NCBI GenBank assembly: GCA_017473615.1
Contig: JAFUKL010000007.1
Coordinates: 1 to 61,812, forward strand
Direction: 5' to 3'
DNA length: 61,812 nucleotides
Source: Muribaculaceae bacterium
GTDB taxonomy: Bacteria; Bacteroidota; Bacteroidia; Bacteroidales; Muribaculaceae
Below are positions 42,476 to 52,066 of this stretch, piece after piece. A program made the position numbers and the translations under genes. Position 1 is the stretch's first letter. Each line of letters begins with the position of its first letter. Below the pieces are notes generated by a model, which was not told the DNA's origin, ran no database searches, and saw nothing but the letters and a program-made list of their open reading frames with translations.

Positions 42476-43906
42476 ATGGAACAGGATAATACAATACAAC
42501 AAAATAGATCAAAAAGATTTTTAAAGGCTATAGGTCTGTATGCTATAGGTAATTTGGGAAGTAAGTTGATAACTTTCCTGATGGTACCGTTGTATACCTA
42601 TTTTGTTAATCCCGCCGATTATGGCTTTTACGATATTTGTCTTACACTGGTGTTAGCTGCAACTCCATTAATGACACTTCAGCTAAGAGACGGAGCTTTT
42701 AGGTTTTTAATAAATAATGATGATAATAATCAAAAGCGTGTCGTGGTGTCATTTGCTTATAAAGTGCTTATTTTAACTACAATTCTAATAGTTGCAGTAG
42801 GTGTACTCCTTTCCTTATTGTATCCGATGCAATATTTGTGGTATGTAATAATGTTATTGGTAGTAATGTCCTTTTATGAAGTCATAACGCAAATGACACG
42901 TGGGTTGGGGGACTTAGTTGGATTTGTTACATCCGGTATTATTTCGGCTTTGGGTATTGGTATATTCAGTATTGTTTTTGTTGTGTGCTTTGATATGGGC
43001 ATTGTTGGAATATTTTTGGCAAATATATTAGCGAGATTTATAGCTCTGATATTTGTCGAAGTACGATTGGGGATAATCAGGAACTATTTTACGATACTTC
43101 CGAATAGGAGTCTTTTGAAGCGGGAATTGTTGAAGTACACAATACCTTTGATGTTTAGTACCTTTTGCTGGTGTGTAATGGATAGTAATGGAAGATTGTT
43201 TGTCCAACATTATCTTGGTTTGGAAATGAATGGTCTATATGCAGTCGCATTTCGATTTGCTACTATATTGCAGACGTTAGCAGTGATATATTTTCAAGCA
43301 TGGCAAGAAATGGCTCTAATTCATTATGAGAGTAAAGATCGAGATAGCTATTTCTCAGATATGTTTAATGCTTATGTTTATGTGTTGTCGTTTTTTCTGA
43401 TATGTTTGAATTTTGTCCTAAAATTGAATTACGGTTGGTTGGTTGATTCTGAATATGCTGAAAGTTTGTGGTATATATATCCAATGTCAATAGCTGTGTC
43501 TTTTTATGCACTGGATTTGTTTGTTGATTTGGGGTATCAGTGTGCTAAAGATACAAAACGAATGTTGCCTTCATTGATTGTTGCTGTAATGATAAATATA
43601 TTTATGAGTCTGTTGTTGGTGGATAAATTTGGCGTGTGGGGTGTAGTTTGTTCAAGTATAATGGCGTATGTAACGTTATTTATATATCGTATATGTGATA
43701 TGCGAAGATATTTTAAATTATCCCTTTATAGAAAGACTTTATACCCAATATTGTTGGTCTTTATAAGTATGATTCCTTTTTATTATTTAGAAGGAAGTGC
43801 TAATAATATTGTGTATATTGTTTTATGTATTATTGTATTTGTGTTATCTGTTCCAACTTCAGTTAAGCAAAAGATAATGATAAGGTTTCCAAAATCTATG
43901 AGATAA
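42476..43906 (+). CDS. Wzx-type polysaccharide flippase
   Basis: ATG 42476 (MEQDNTIQQNRSKRFLKA) is taken as the start; a TTG at 42410 would place the leader hairpins inside the coding region. The protein has about 12-14 membrane helices, and the first, FLKAIGLYAIGNLGSKLITFLMVPLY (split here by helix), is typical of oligosaccharide flippases of the MOP superfamily. It would move the lipid-linked repeat unit across the inner membrane. It is the first gene of an AT-rich six-gene operon. Confidence 0.88.
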   Translation: MEQDNTIQQNRSKRFLKAIGLYAIGNLGSKLITFLMVPLYTYFVNPADYGFYDICLTLVLAATPLMTLQLRDGAFRFLINNDDNNQKRVVVSFAYKVLILTTILIVAVGVLLSLLYPMQYLWYVIMLLVVMSFYEVITQMTRGLGDLVGFVTSGIISALGIGIFSIVFVVCFDMGIVGIFLANILARFIALIFVEVRLGIIRNYFTILPNRSLLKRELLKYTIPLMFSTFCWCVMDSNGRLFVQHYLGLEMNGLYAVAFRFATILQTLAVIYFQAWQEMALIHYESKDRDSYFSDMFNAYVYVLSFFLICLNFVLKLNYGWLVDSEYAESLWYIYPMSIAVSFYALDLFVDLGYQCAKDTKRMLPSLIVAVMINIFMSLLLVDKFGVWGVVCSSIMAYVTLFIYRICDMRRYFKLSLYRKTLYPILLVFISMIPFYYLEGSANNIVYIVLCIIVFVLSVPTSVKQKIMIRFPKSMR

Positions 43907-43968
43907 AAATTGGAAAAGATATAATATTTGTGATAGCTGTAGCGTTTTATAATAAAAAAAAGTATCAA

Positions 43969-44784
43969 ATGAAAATAAAAAATATTTTTTTCCCTTTTAC
44001 GCTTATTTTAGTAAGTATATGTATAATGTCTTGTTCAGCAACAAAAGAGAACTTGACATATTTTAAAAATATTGATGAATTAGCAGGCGATGGTGGTATT
44101 GGCTCTAATGATTATACCGTAAAAGTAGTCCCTGATGATGAATTGAAAATAGTCATAACATCTCAGATACAAGAGGCTACTGCACCATATAATTTACCGT
44201 TGGCAAATTATGCTACGGCAACAGATTTATCGTCTAAAGGAAATCCTGCGATACAAACATATATTGTAAATAAAGATGGATGTATCACGATGCCTATTCT
44301 TGGGACGGTGAAAGTCGCAGGAAAAACTACTGATGAGATTTCGAAAGAAATAAAGGCTCTTGTGGAAAAAGATGTAAAAGATCCGTATGTGACTGTGGCG
44401 TTTTGTGGTTTTAGGGTGAATGTGTTAGGTGAAGTTCAGAAGCCTGGCGCAAAAGTCGTTACAAAGGAAAGGTATTCGATTCTGGATGCTCTTGCTGATG
44501 CAGAAGATCTGACGGAATATGGTAAAAGAGAGAACGTCCTTCTTATTCGTGAGATAGATGGCGTAAAAAAGCAAATAAGATTAAATCTGAATGATGCAAA
44601 ACTATTGGAATCACCTTATTTTTATCTTCAACAGAATGATGTAGTGTATGTAGAACCGAATAAGATTAAGAAAGATAACTCGAAGTATAATCAGAATAAT
44701 GCGTTTAAGATGAGTGTGGTTTCTACCGTTGTTAGTGCTGCCTCTGTAATAGCATCTTTGGTAATAGCTTTGACGGTTAAGTGA
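43969..44784 (+). CDS. Wza-like polysaccharide export lipoprotein
   Basis: The start ATG 43969 gives a lipoprotein signal (FPFTLILVSICIMSC, Cys at about residue 22). A polysaccharide export (Poly_export) domain begins at YTVKVVPDDELKIVI and includes NKDGCITMPILGTVKVAG; an SLBB-like domain follows (RVNVLGEVQKPGAKVV). A membrane helix near the C-terminus (VVSTVVSAASVIASLVIALTV) is typical of the Bacteroidota form. It would form or line the outer-membrane channel. Start choice: a GTG at 43930 is less likely as it precedes the signal. Confidence 0.88.
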   Translation: MKIKNIFFPFTLILVSICIMSCSATKENLTYFKNIDELAGDGGIGSNDYTVKVVPDDELKIVITSQIQEATAPYNLPLANYATATDLSSKGNPAIQTYIVNKDGCITMPILGTVKVAGKTTDEISKEIKALVEKDVKDPYVTVAFCGFRVNVLGEVQKPGAKVVTKERYSILDALADAEDLTEYGKRENVLLIREIDGVKKQIRLNLNDAKLLESPYFYLQQNDVVYVEPNKIKKDNSKYNQNNAFKMSVVSTVVSAASVIASLVIALTVK

Positions 44785-44798
44785 AAGGATAGATTCCT

Positions 44799-46073
44799 GT
44801 GCTGAGTATAAATAAAATATATTGTTGGCTGTTTGTTTTCGCTTTGCTTATTCAAATACCAAGTGTTCATCTGTTTAAATTTGCAGATGAACTTTTAGCC
44901 GTTATAATGATGTGTCTTGTTGGCTTGGATGTATTTGTGAATAAAAAAATTAAGAAATACGCTATGTTATGGGTTGTTGCATTTATAATGGCTTTCTATG
45001 CAATATATTCCATGATATTTCTTTCATATAATACACCTATTGCAATAGCACATGATTATATAACTCAAATGAAACCGTTTTGTTATTTTTATGTGAGTTA
45101 TGCTGTTGTTCCACATTTAAATACTTTTGTTAGAAGAACACTTCGAAAGATTTGTTTGTTAAATGCTTTTGTTTCAATTTTATGTATAATAACAGGGCAG
45201 GTGGAGACGGTTTTCTCACATGTAACATATTTGGGATTAGTGTCAGTGTTAACGTTTATGGTGTATTTGATTGCTTCTACCGAAGAGAATGGAAATATCT
45301 CTCAAAAGAATCTGATTGTAGCAGTTCTAATATTAACGATAGGGCTTTTTTGTACGCGTTCAAAATTTTATGGAGAATATGTGATGGCATTGTACATGCT
45401 ATTTGTTTATATTCCGGGCTTTTCCAAAAAAATTAAACCGAAACATATATGTACTTTTGTGGCGGCTGTAATTTTGGTATTAATAGTATCTTGGAATAAA
45501 ATAGAGTTTTATTTTATTACAGCAGGTTCAGACGCTATAATGAGTGAAGACCTATTGATGCAAATGGCAAGACCTATGTTGTATGGTGGGATGATTGCAT
45601 TGTTGCTAATGCATCCGTTATTAGGGAGTGGGTTGGCTTCTTTTGCGACCAATGCATCATCTTCTGCTGTAAATTATTCAGAAGCATATTCTGCTATAGG
45701 TTTAGATATAGTTTGGGGACTTTCTCCTGATTATGATGCTTTTATATGTGATGCGTATTATCCGAGTTTGGCGCAATTTGGTATTATTGGTATTATTTTA
45801 TATATCGCTTTTTTTGTTTGGATATATAAGAGGTTAGGCCTTTTATTATATAAGCAAGGTAAATTGCTGTATTCAGTAGGAATAATGTCAATTGTTGTTC
45901 TAATGATAGAAGGAATTGCAGCTACAACATTTAATCAACCGGCAGGTGCAATGTGTATGATGATATTGGGTTTCTTGTTATCTCAATTTAAAAATATGTC
46001 CAAAATAGAATTGAGAGAAATAAGACAAGGTGATTATAAAGATAAAAAAGCATTGGATTTTATAAAAAAATAA
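44799..46073 (+). CDS. Probable polysaccharide polymerase (Wzy/O-antigen ligase type)
   Basis: The protein of 424 residues has about 10-12 membrane helices and a large loop between later helices containing HPLLGSGLASFATNASS and PSLAQFGIIGIILYIAF, which is the pattern of Wzy/WaaL-type proteins. It begins with GTG at 44799. Polymerase and ligase cannot be told apart by sequence alone; the position between export and chain-length genes favours a polymerase. Confidence 0.72.
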   Translation: MLSINKIYCWLFVFALLIQIPSVHLFKFADELLAVIMMCLVGLDVFVNKKIKKYAMLWVVAFIMAFYAIYSMIFLSYNTPIAIAHDYITQMKPFCYFYVSYAVVPHLNTFVRRTLRKICLLNAFVSILCIITGQVETVFSHVTYLGLVSVLTFMVYLIASTEENGNISQKNLIVAVLILTIGLFCTRSKFYGEYVMALYMLFVYIPGFSKKIKPKHICTFVAAVILVLIVSWNKIEFYFITAGSDAIMSEDLLMQMARPMLYGGMIALLLMHPLLGSGLASFATNASSSAVNYSEAYSAIGLDIVWGLSPDYDAFICDAYYPSLAQFGIIGIILYIAFFVWIYKRLGLLLYKQGKLLYSVGIMSIVVLMIEGIAATTFNQPAGAMCMMILGFLLSQFKNMSKIELREIRQGDYKDKKALDFIKK

Positions 46074-46084
46074 AAATTATAGAT

Positions 46085-47668
46085 ATGGAAAATGATAAGA
46101 TAGATTTGAGGAAATATATAAATGCGGTAAAAAGAGGTTGGATTTGGGGTCTCTTTCCTTTTATAATTATATTAGGATTGGCTGTAGTATATTGTGTGAT
46201 AAAAATGCCTCAGTATGAGTCTTATGCCATGATGCTCATAGAGGATGATAGCGATAAAAGTACACGTTCTATGGGTGGGATGGCATCGCTAATGCGAACT
46301 TTTTCTATTGGTGGATTTGGAAGTTCATCAGTAGATAATGAAATAGTAATAGTGAAATCGCATGCAGTAAAGAAAACTGCTTCTTCAAGATTGGGATTGA
46401 ATCGTACATACATTGAACGGAAAGGGTTGAAGAAGGAATTGTTGTATAAGACATCTCCTGTATTAGTAGAAGCTCCCAATCAACTTTTTGATACGCTTCA
46501 AACTTCGTTCAAAATAAGATTAGATATAAAAGGAGGCAAAGTGGATATTACTGCATCTAAAGGTTTTTGGGGTAAAACGCTTGCTTCAAAAAAAGATGCG
46601 ATATTACCTTGTTCTTTTGAAACACCATACGGAATTTTTCAAATCCTAAAGTCTGATACTTTTCAAGAGGGAATTGATAAAACAATTGATGTTATTGTAT
46701 CAGGTGATGATATTGTGGCTTCCGGGTTAAATGAAAAAGTCTTAAATGTTGACTTTAGGACTAAAAAAGCCGATGTAATAGAGTTTACCATCTTAGATGC
46801 GAGTAAAGAGCGTGGCAGGGATATGTTAAATGCTTTGATGTCGTCATATAATGAACGAAGAAAAGGACGTAGAAATGAAACAGCTTCGGCGGAAGTAGCA
46901 TTTTTAGACGAACGTATTTCGTTATTGGGAACTGAATTGGCTATGGCTGAAGATAAAGTTGCAGAATTTAAGAGTGATAATAATTTGGTTGATGTAGGTA
47001 CGGAGGTGTCTATGCTTATACGACAGGATAAGGCTACTGATGAAGAAATAATAGCAATGAATATTCAAAAAACGATGTTGGAGGATATTTCGAAACAATT
47101 GAATAATCCGGAGAAAAAATATTCATTGATACCAATGGCTGAGACTTTGGGAGATGGTGCAGCAGCTACAGTGATTAGTAATTATAATGAATTAATATTA
47201 AAACGTTTGGAAATAGCGAAGTCGGCTAAATCTGATAATATTGTATTAAGAAGTTTAACCGAGCAAATAGATGCTTTGCGTGAAACTGCAATTGAAAATG
47301 TGGATAGAACGTTAGATAATCTTCAGATTAAATATGAAAGTGTAAATAGAGAAAATGCTAAATATAAAGGAAGACTAAGTACTTTACCAAAATATGAACA
47401 AGAATATGTAGATTTAATGCGAGATAAGGAATTAAAAAATGCATTGTATATGTTCTTGCTTGAAAAACGTGAAAGTGCGATGTTGAAATTGAATAATACG
47501 CAGGAACTGGGCTTTATTTTTGAACCGGCATATTCAGCGATAAAATCATATAAGAATAAAATATATATTATTTTGGGTGTTTCATTTGCTTTAGCATTTA
47601 TATTGAGTGTACTATCATCTGTTATAATTGGACAGAAACTTATGGAAAAAAATAAGAAACTGAGTTGA
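46085..47668 (+). CDS. Wzz-type chain-length determinant without kinase domain
   Basis: An N-terminal Wzz domain with a helix (GLFPFIIILGLAVVYCVI), a coiled periplasmic part (about residues 210-440), a GNVR-like end (YEQEYVDLMRDKELKNALY) and a second helix (IYIILGVSFALAFILSVL) form a polysaccharide co-polymerase. There is no cytoplasmic BY-kinase domain; the kinase-bearing Wzc homologue is 30 kb away at 12102. The length of 527 residues fits the domain layout. Confidence 0.88.
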   Translation: MENDKIDLRKYINAVKRGWIWGLFPFIIILGLAVVYCVIKMPQYESYAMMLIEDDSDKSTRSMGGMASLMRTFSIGGFGSSSVDNEIVIVKSHAVKKTASSRLGLNRTYIERKGLKKELLYKTSPVLVEAPNQLFDTLQTSFKIRLDIKGGKVDITASKGFWGKTLASKKDAILPCSFETPYGIFQILKSDTFQEGIDKTIDVIVSGDDIVASGLNEKVLNVDFRTKKADVIEFTILDASKERGRDMLNALMSSYNERRKGRRNETASAEVAFLDERISLLGTELAMAEDKVAEFKSDNNLVDVGTEVSMLIRQDKATDEEIIAMNIQKTMLEDISKQLNNPEKKYSLIPMAETLGDGAAATVISNYNELILKRLEIAKSAKSDNIVLRSLTEQIDALRETAIENVDRTLDNLQIKYESVNRENAKYKGRLSTLPKYEQEYVDLMRDKELKNALYMFLLEKRESAMLKLNNTQELGFIFEPAYSAIKSYKNKIYIILGVSFALAFILSVLSSVIIGQKLMEKNKKLS

Positions 47669-47674
47669 TTCGTT

Positions 47675-48865
47675 ATGAACAAAAGAGTTTTAGTAGTAAA
47701 TAAGTTTTTTTATAATAGAGGTGGCGCTGAGGTCGTAGCCATAGCAATGTGTCAAGCCTTGCGTGAAATGGGGTATTCTGTTGCTGTATTTACTATGGAT
47801 TACAAAGAAAATTTTAAAAATGAGGAGTGTTATGTAGCTTCAAATGTTTCTTTTAATGCCGGTGTTGTTGAAAAAATAAGATTTGCAGGTAGAACATTGG
47901 GAAGAGGGAATGTTAAAACTGATTTTTTAAAGGCTTTGAATGAATTTAAGCCGGATATAGTGCATTTTCATAATATTCATTCCTATTTGTCTCCTGCTAT
48001 TGTAAAGGTGGCTAAGGATTTTGGTTGTCGCGTGGTATGGACTTTGCATGATTATAAATTGCTTTGCCCGTCGTACGCATGTTTGAGGGATAATATGCCT
48101 TGTGAATTATGCTTTAAAGATAAAATCAACGTGATAAAAAATCGCTGCATGAAAGGTAGTCTTGCTGCGAGTGCGTTGGCTTATGTTGAAGCAAAGAGGT
48201 GGAGTAGGGACTGGATTCAGCGATATGTTGATGCTTTTGTATGTCCAAGTTCATTTATGGCGAAAAAAATGGAACAAGGGGGATTTGATAAGTCCAAGCT
48301 GCATGTAATATGTAATTTTATAGATCCGGTAAAATGTGAAATATTAAAAGGGAGCAAACAACAACCTCGAGAGGATATATATGTTTATGTAGGGCGTTTG
48401 TCTCAAGAAAAAGGGGTAAAGACTCTGTTAGATGTGGCAAGTCGTCTTCCTTATAAATTATATGTTGCCGGAGATGGTCCATTGACAGATGAATTAAAGA
48501 ATAAATATGCCGAATGCCATCAAATAGTCTTTTTGGGAAGGCAAAATGCTCAGCAAGTAAGCGAGTTATTAGCTAAATCGCATTTTACTGTTGCTCCATC
48601 GGAATGTTATGAAAATAATCCGTTGAGTGTAATCGAATCTTTGTGTGCAGGTACACCTGTTGTCGGTGCTAAGATTGGAGGTATACCGGAATTGATAGAA
48701 GAACGGTGGGGGTATGTATATGAATCGGGTAATTCAGAACAATTGGCAGCCGTAATAAGGATGACTTTTGAAAAAAAATTTAATAATGAGGAAATAGCAA
48801 AAGCTGCTTTGTGTAGATTTTCATCGGAATATCATATCTCATTATTAGAGAAGTTATATCAATGA
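47675..48865 (+). CDS. GT4-family glycosyltransferase (1)
   Basis: A GT-B fold enzyme: NKFFYNRGGAEVVAI near the start, VHFHNIHSYLSPAIV, YVGRLSQEKGVKTLLDVA, YVAGDGPL and the donor-site CYENNPLSVIESLCAGTPVVGAKIGG. A cysteine pair-rich segment (LLCPSYACLRDNMPCELC) around residue 130 is a feature of one GT4 subgroup. It presumably adds one sugar of the repeat unit. It starts 6 bases after the Wzz gene and overlaps the next gene by 4 bases (ATGA). Confidence 0.88.
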   Translation: MNKRVLVVNKFFYNRGGAEVVAIAMCQALREMGYSVAVFTMDYKENFKNEECYVASNVSFNAGVVEKIRFAGRTLGRGNVKTDFLKALNEFKPDIVHFHNIHSYLSPAIVKVAKDFGCRVVWTLHDYKLLCPSYACLRDNMPCELCFKDKINVIKNRCMKGSLAASALAYVEAKRWSRDWIQRYVDAFVCPSSFMAKKMEQGGFDKSKLHVICNFIDPVKCEILKGSKQQPREDIYVYVGRLSQEKGVKTLLDVASRLPYKLYVAGDGPLTDELKNKYAECHQIVFLGRQNAQQVSELLAKSHFTVAPSECYENNPLSVIESLCAGTPVVGAKIGGIPELIEERWGYVYESGNSEQLAAVIRMTFEKKFNNEEIAKAALCRFSSEYHISLLEKLYQ

Positions 48866-49935
48866 AGAGGATTGCGGTAATAGGCTTGCGCGGATTCCCG
48901 GGGGTACAAGGGGGTGTAGAGGTGCATTGCGAGAACTTGTACCCGAATTTCAGTGAAAATGTAAAGATACGGGTGTACCGCAGAAAACCATACCTTACGG
49001 AGCTTTCGGCATATAAGTACGATAGAATATCATTTAAAGATTTGCCTTCTACGAGAATAAAGGGGCTGGAGGCAGTGTTGCACACGTTTTTGAGTTGTTG
49101 TCATGTGATAGCTCATCGTCCCGATGTGGTGCATATTCATAATATCGGTCCGGGAATGTTTACACCATTGCTGAAGATGTTTGGACTTAGGGTATGTATG
49201 ACTTACCACAGCCCGAATTATGAGCATAATAAATGGGGCGTAGTTGCAAAGCATATTCTGAAATTCAGTGAATGGTTGTCGCTTAATTTTGCCGACGAAG
49301 TGATATTTGTAAATAAATACCAACTGGAGAAACTCAATTCTGTTTGCAAGGGCGGAATGCATTATATGCCTAATGGTATGAAACGAGTGGAACGTAGCAG
49401 TTCGGTAAGTTTTCTTGACAAGTATGGCTTGATTAGTGGGCGATATGTACTTGCCGTAGGAAGAATAACGCCTGAAAAGGGCTTTGACGTACTTGTTAAG
49501 GCAATATCGATGTGTCCTGATGTAGAACATCTTGTTATAGCCGGAGCCAGCGATCATGATAAGGCGTATTATGAGCAGTTAAAATCCCTTGATGTTCACG
49601 GCAAGGTGGTATTTACCGGATATACAGCCGGAGAGGACTTGCGCCAATTGTATTCACATGCACGGCTGTTTGTGCTATCATCGTTTAATGAAGGTTTCCC
49701 GTTGGTTTTGCTTGAGGCTATGGGCTACGGATTACCGCTTGTAGTTACAGATATACCTGCAACGCATCTTATTAAGTTGCCAAATGAAGACTATGTACCT
49801 GTTGGAGACTCGTTAACAATGGCTAACGCTATAAAGAAAAAGTGGAATGCACTTCAAGAGTATAAGACTTATGATTTGGATGAGTTTGACTGGCGTAGAA
49901 TTGCCGTTGATACAGAACGAATTCTTATAGGATAA
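48862..49935 (+). CDS. GT4-family glycosyltransferase (2), DUF1972 type
   Basis: The N-terminus RIAVIGLRGFPGVQGGVEVHCENLYP is the DUF1972 signature found in rhamnosyl-type GT4 enzymes. DVVHIHNIGPGMFTPLLK, VLAVGRITPEKGFDVLVKAI and the donor-site FNEGFPLVLLEAMGYGLPLVVTDI follow. The composition is less AT-rich than in the five preceding genes, as if the gene were from a different origin. It is last in the operon, before a strong terminator. Confidence 0.88.
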   Translation: MKRIAVIGLRGFPGVQGGVEVHCENLYPNFSENVKIRVYRRKPYLTELSAYKYDRISFKDLPSTRIKGLEAVLHTFLSCCHVIAHRPDVVHIHNIGPGMFTPLLKMFGLRVCMTYHSPNYEHNKWGVVAKHILKFSEWLSLNFADEVIFVNKYQLEKLNSVCKGGMHYMPNGMKRVERSSSVSFLDKYGLISGRYVLAVGRITPEKGFDVLVKAISMCPDVEHLVIAGASDHDKAYYEQLKSLDVHGKVVFTGYTAGEDLRQLYSHARLFVLSSFNEGFPLVLLEAMGYGLPLVVTDIPATHLIKLPNEDYVPVGDSLTMANAIKKKWNALQEYKTYDLDEFDWRRIAVDTERILIG

Positions 49936-49986
49936 AGGAAATAGGTCGCTATTATCTGCGCAATTTGACGAAAAAATCCATTTCAA

Positions 49987-50018
49987 AATATTCCTTAAAA
50001 TAATCTCGAAATAAAATT
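49987..50018. repeat. Intergenic 32-base repeat, copy B
   Basis: Identical over 32 bases to 20091-20122 in the same orientation. It lies between two convergent genes, directly ahead of the terminator hairpin, so it is not tied to promoters. Confidence 0.8.
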
Positions 50019-50031
50019 TAAAAAGATTCTT

Positions 50032-50083
50032 AAAACCAATAAGAGACTGTGTTTTTTTCGGCACAGTCTCTTATTGGTTTTTA
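50032..50083. terminator. Bidirectional terminator with a perfect 20-bp stem
   Basis: The arms at 50032-50051 and 50062-50081 are exact reverse complements (AAAACCAATAAGAGACTGTG), with a 10-base loop. T residues flank both sides, so it can stop both the glycosyltransferase operon and the convergent lipoprotein gene. Confidence 0.92.
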
Positions 50084-50097
50084 TCGTAAAGGGGTTA

Positions 50098-51786
50098 TTA
50101 TAGTACGTTTGATAAATTGAATTTTGAGAATTCTTTGTCGTTCAACGCACGTTTAGCAAGCTCTTTATCAAGTTTTACGGCTTGACGAAGATTAGATGTA
50201 ACCATTTGCTCATTATTGGTGCGTGCGCCAAGAACAGCCATCAAATAGTAAGTGGTAGCATCCGGTTTCTCGATAGAAACGAGTGTGTTTTTAGCAGCAT
50301 TGTAGTCCTTTGTTAGGATTTGTGCAAGAGCCGCATTGTTAGATGCTGAATTACCCATTGTGCTTTTAGCCGCATTTAGGTCACCCTGATTGATGTAGTA
50401 TACGCCAAGAGCGTCATTAAGTTCTTTTACGCCGGCAGCGTTTCCGAATTTTTCGTTGGCAGTATCGTAATCTTTGTCAAGAAGACTGATCAAACCTTGA
50501 TTCATTTGCACTTCTTTGCTTTCAGGATTTAACTTGGCAGCCTTGTTGAAATTGCGTTCTGCTGCATCATAGTCACCATCGGCAAATTGGCACATACCAA
50601 GGTTGTTGAATGTGCGGTAATCATTCGGATAAATTTCTGCTGCAGTCGAATAGATTTCAGCCTTTTTGCTGTTGTCATCGGTAAGAGTTGCAGCATATAG
50701 AAGTTCTTCCACGCTTAGGCTCTTAGGATCATTTGCGTATGCTTCTTGAATCTCTTTGTCACTTTTGCCGATAACCTCGATAGTGGCAGAAAGGCGAGAG
50801 TAACGCAATTGAGGCAGTACCTGTTGTGCCAATTGATCGAATACGGAAGAAAGGTTACGTATTTCGCGTTCGCGTTCTTCCGGGTCTTTATACATTGAAA
50901 GTACGCTTAGGATAAGTTCTTTGTCCTGTATGTTGCTTTCTGCAACCAATCGTTGGAAGCCTTCCCAATCTTGAGCAGTAAAATCGGATGTAAGTTCGCC
51001 GAATTCATCAACGCTGTTTTCCTTCAAGGTTTTGTCAAGATATTTTTTAGTGTTCTGCTCACGTCCTTCTGCAATGCGTGTGTTAAGTTTTACACCACCT
51101 TCTGGAGATGCGTAAGATGAGATATTGATTTCCTTTATTTCACGGCGTGCATCGTCATTTGCCTCTTTTACCGCACCATTAAATTCTTTCATGGCAGCCG
51201 TGTTGATTTGGTCGGCACGTACATTGGTTTGGTTGATAAGGAACATGATGTCTGCTTCGACTTTCTCGTTGATGATTCTTTGGAAATTGTCGGTAGCTAT
51301 GGCAGGAGTTACGGTTGCCGCAGTCGCAAGTGTAGCAGTGGCAAGCACACCCTCAGCTACCTTAACACGCGGAAGAACGTATGTTTTGTTACCTTGTTTT
51401 ACGTTAAAGTCAAGCCATAAGTTACTTTTCATCATTTCAGGCTCATATTCATAGCTTACCGGAAGAGCTACTGTAGCACCGGTTTCATAAGGAACCACTT
51501 GATGGTTTCCTCTTACTTTTTCACCTTGAAGAACAAGTGCGTTTCCGGCTTTTTCCTTGTCTCCGTATACAAGATAAGGAGTAATTGTTACCTCAGCATT
51601 CTTCTGGAAATACTTTGCAGGGATTTGTCCTGTGATAGTTGCAGGCACTAGACTTCCTTCTACTTCAAGTGGAGACGGATTCACGTTGAAATTGTCGCTT
51701 GACAATTGAGTAAGTTGCTTGCTACAGCCTGTACCTAATAGCAGGGTAGCGCATAGCGACATTGAGATAAGAATTTTTTTGCTCAT
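50098..51786 (-). CDS. Lipoprotein with OmpA-like and TPR domains
   Basis: The lipobox LLLGTGC (Cys at residue 21) makes it a lipoprotein. The N-terminal 150 residues are beta-type. An OmpA-like region is suggested around 210-265 (INISSYASPEGGVKLNTRIAE with following REQNTKKYL, the pattern of the peptidoglycan-binding loop and helix). The last 200 residues are tetratricopeptide-like (NLGMCQFADGDYDAAERNFNKA... repeated). It probably sits in the outer membrane facing the periplasm. The order OmpA-like then TPR is unusual; OmpA-like domains are usually C-terminal. Confidence 0.75.
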   Translation of the reverse strand: MSKKILISMSLCATLLLGTGCSKQLTQLSSDNFNVNPSPLEVEGSLVPATITGQIPAKYFQKNAEVTITPYLVYGDKEKAGNALVLQGEKVRGNHQVVPYETGATVALPVSYEYEPEMMKSNLWLDFNVKQGNKTYVLPRVKVAEGVLATATLATAATVTPAIATDNFQRIINEKVEADIMFLINQTNVRADQINTAAMKEFNGAVKEANDDARREIKEINISSYASPEGGVKLNTRIAEGREQNTKKYLDKTLKENSVDEFGELTSDFTAQDWEGFQRLVAESNIQDKELILSVLSMYKDPEEREREIRNLSSVFDQLAQQVLPQLRYSRLSATIEVIGKSDKEIQEAYANDPKSLSVEELLYAATLTDDNSKKAEIYSTAAEIYPNDYRTFNNLGMCQFADGDYDAAERNFNKAAKLNPESKEVQMNQGLISLLDKDYDTANEKFGNAAGVKELNDALGVYYINQGDLNAAKSTMGNSASNNAALAQILTKDYNAAKNTLVSIEKPDATTYYLMAVLGARTNNEQMVTSNLRQAVKLDKELAKRALNDKEFSKFNLSNVL

Positions 51787-51844
51787 TTTCAGTATTAAAA
51801 ATAATTTATTTTGTGTATATAATTTTATCTAAAATATCTTGATA

Positions 51845-51852
51845 CAAAGATA
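51845..51852 (-). promoter_or_regulatory. -7 element of the OmpA-like/TPR lipoprotein gene
   Basis: TATCTTTG on the reverse strand, about 60 bases before the start. No clear -33 TTG at the proper distance. Confidence 0.45.
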
Positions 51853-52035
51853 TTGCATAATTGTTGAATAGTTTAGCAGGTTAACATTTTTTGTTATACT
51901 TTTTTTCAATAAAAATAGACATTTAAATTTGAAATCGGTGGTTTGTTGTGCCAATAAACATAAAATTATGGTGTTTTTACCGTTAGGCAAGTAAAACTCA
52001 CGACTTGGCTGAATGTGAAAATCGATTCTTTATTG

Positions 52036-52043
52036 TAACTTTG
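52036..52043 (+). promoter_or_regulatory. -7 element of the SUI1-family gene
   Basis: TAACTTTG followed by TGCAGG, 24 bases before the start at 52067. The nearest TTG upstream (52005) is too far to be a good -33 element. Confidence 0.4.
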
Positions 52044-52066
52044 TGCAGGATAAAACAATGTAAGAT

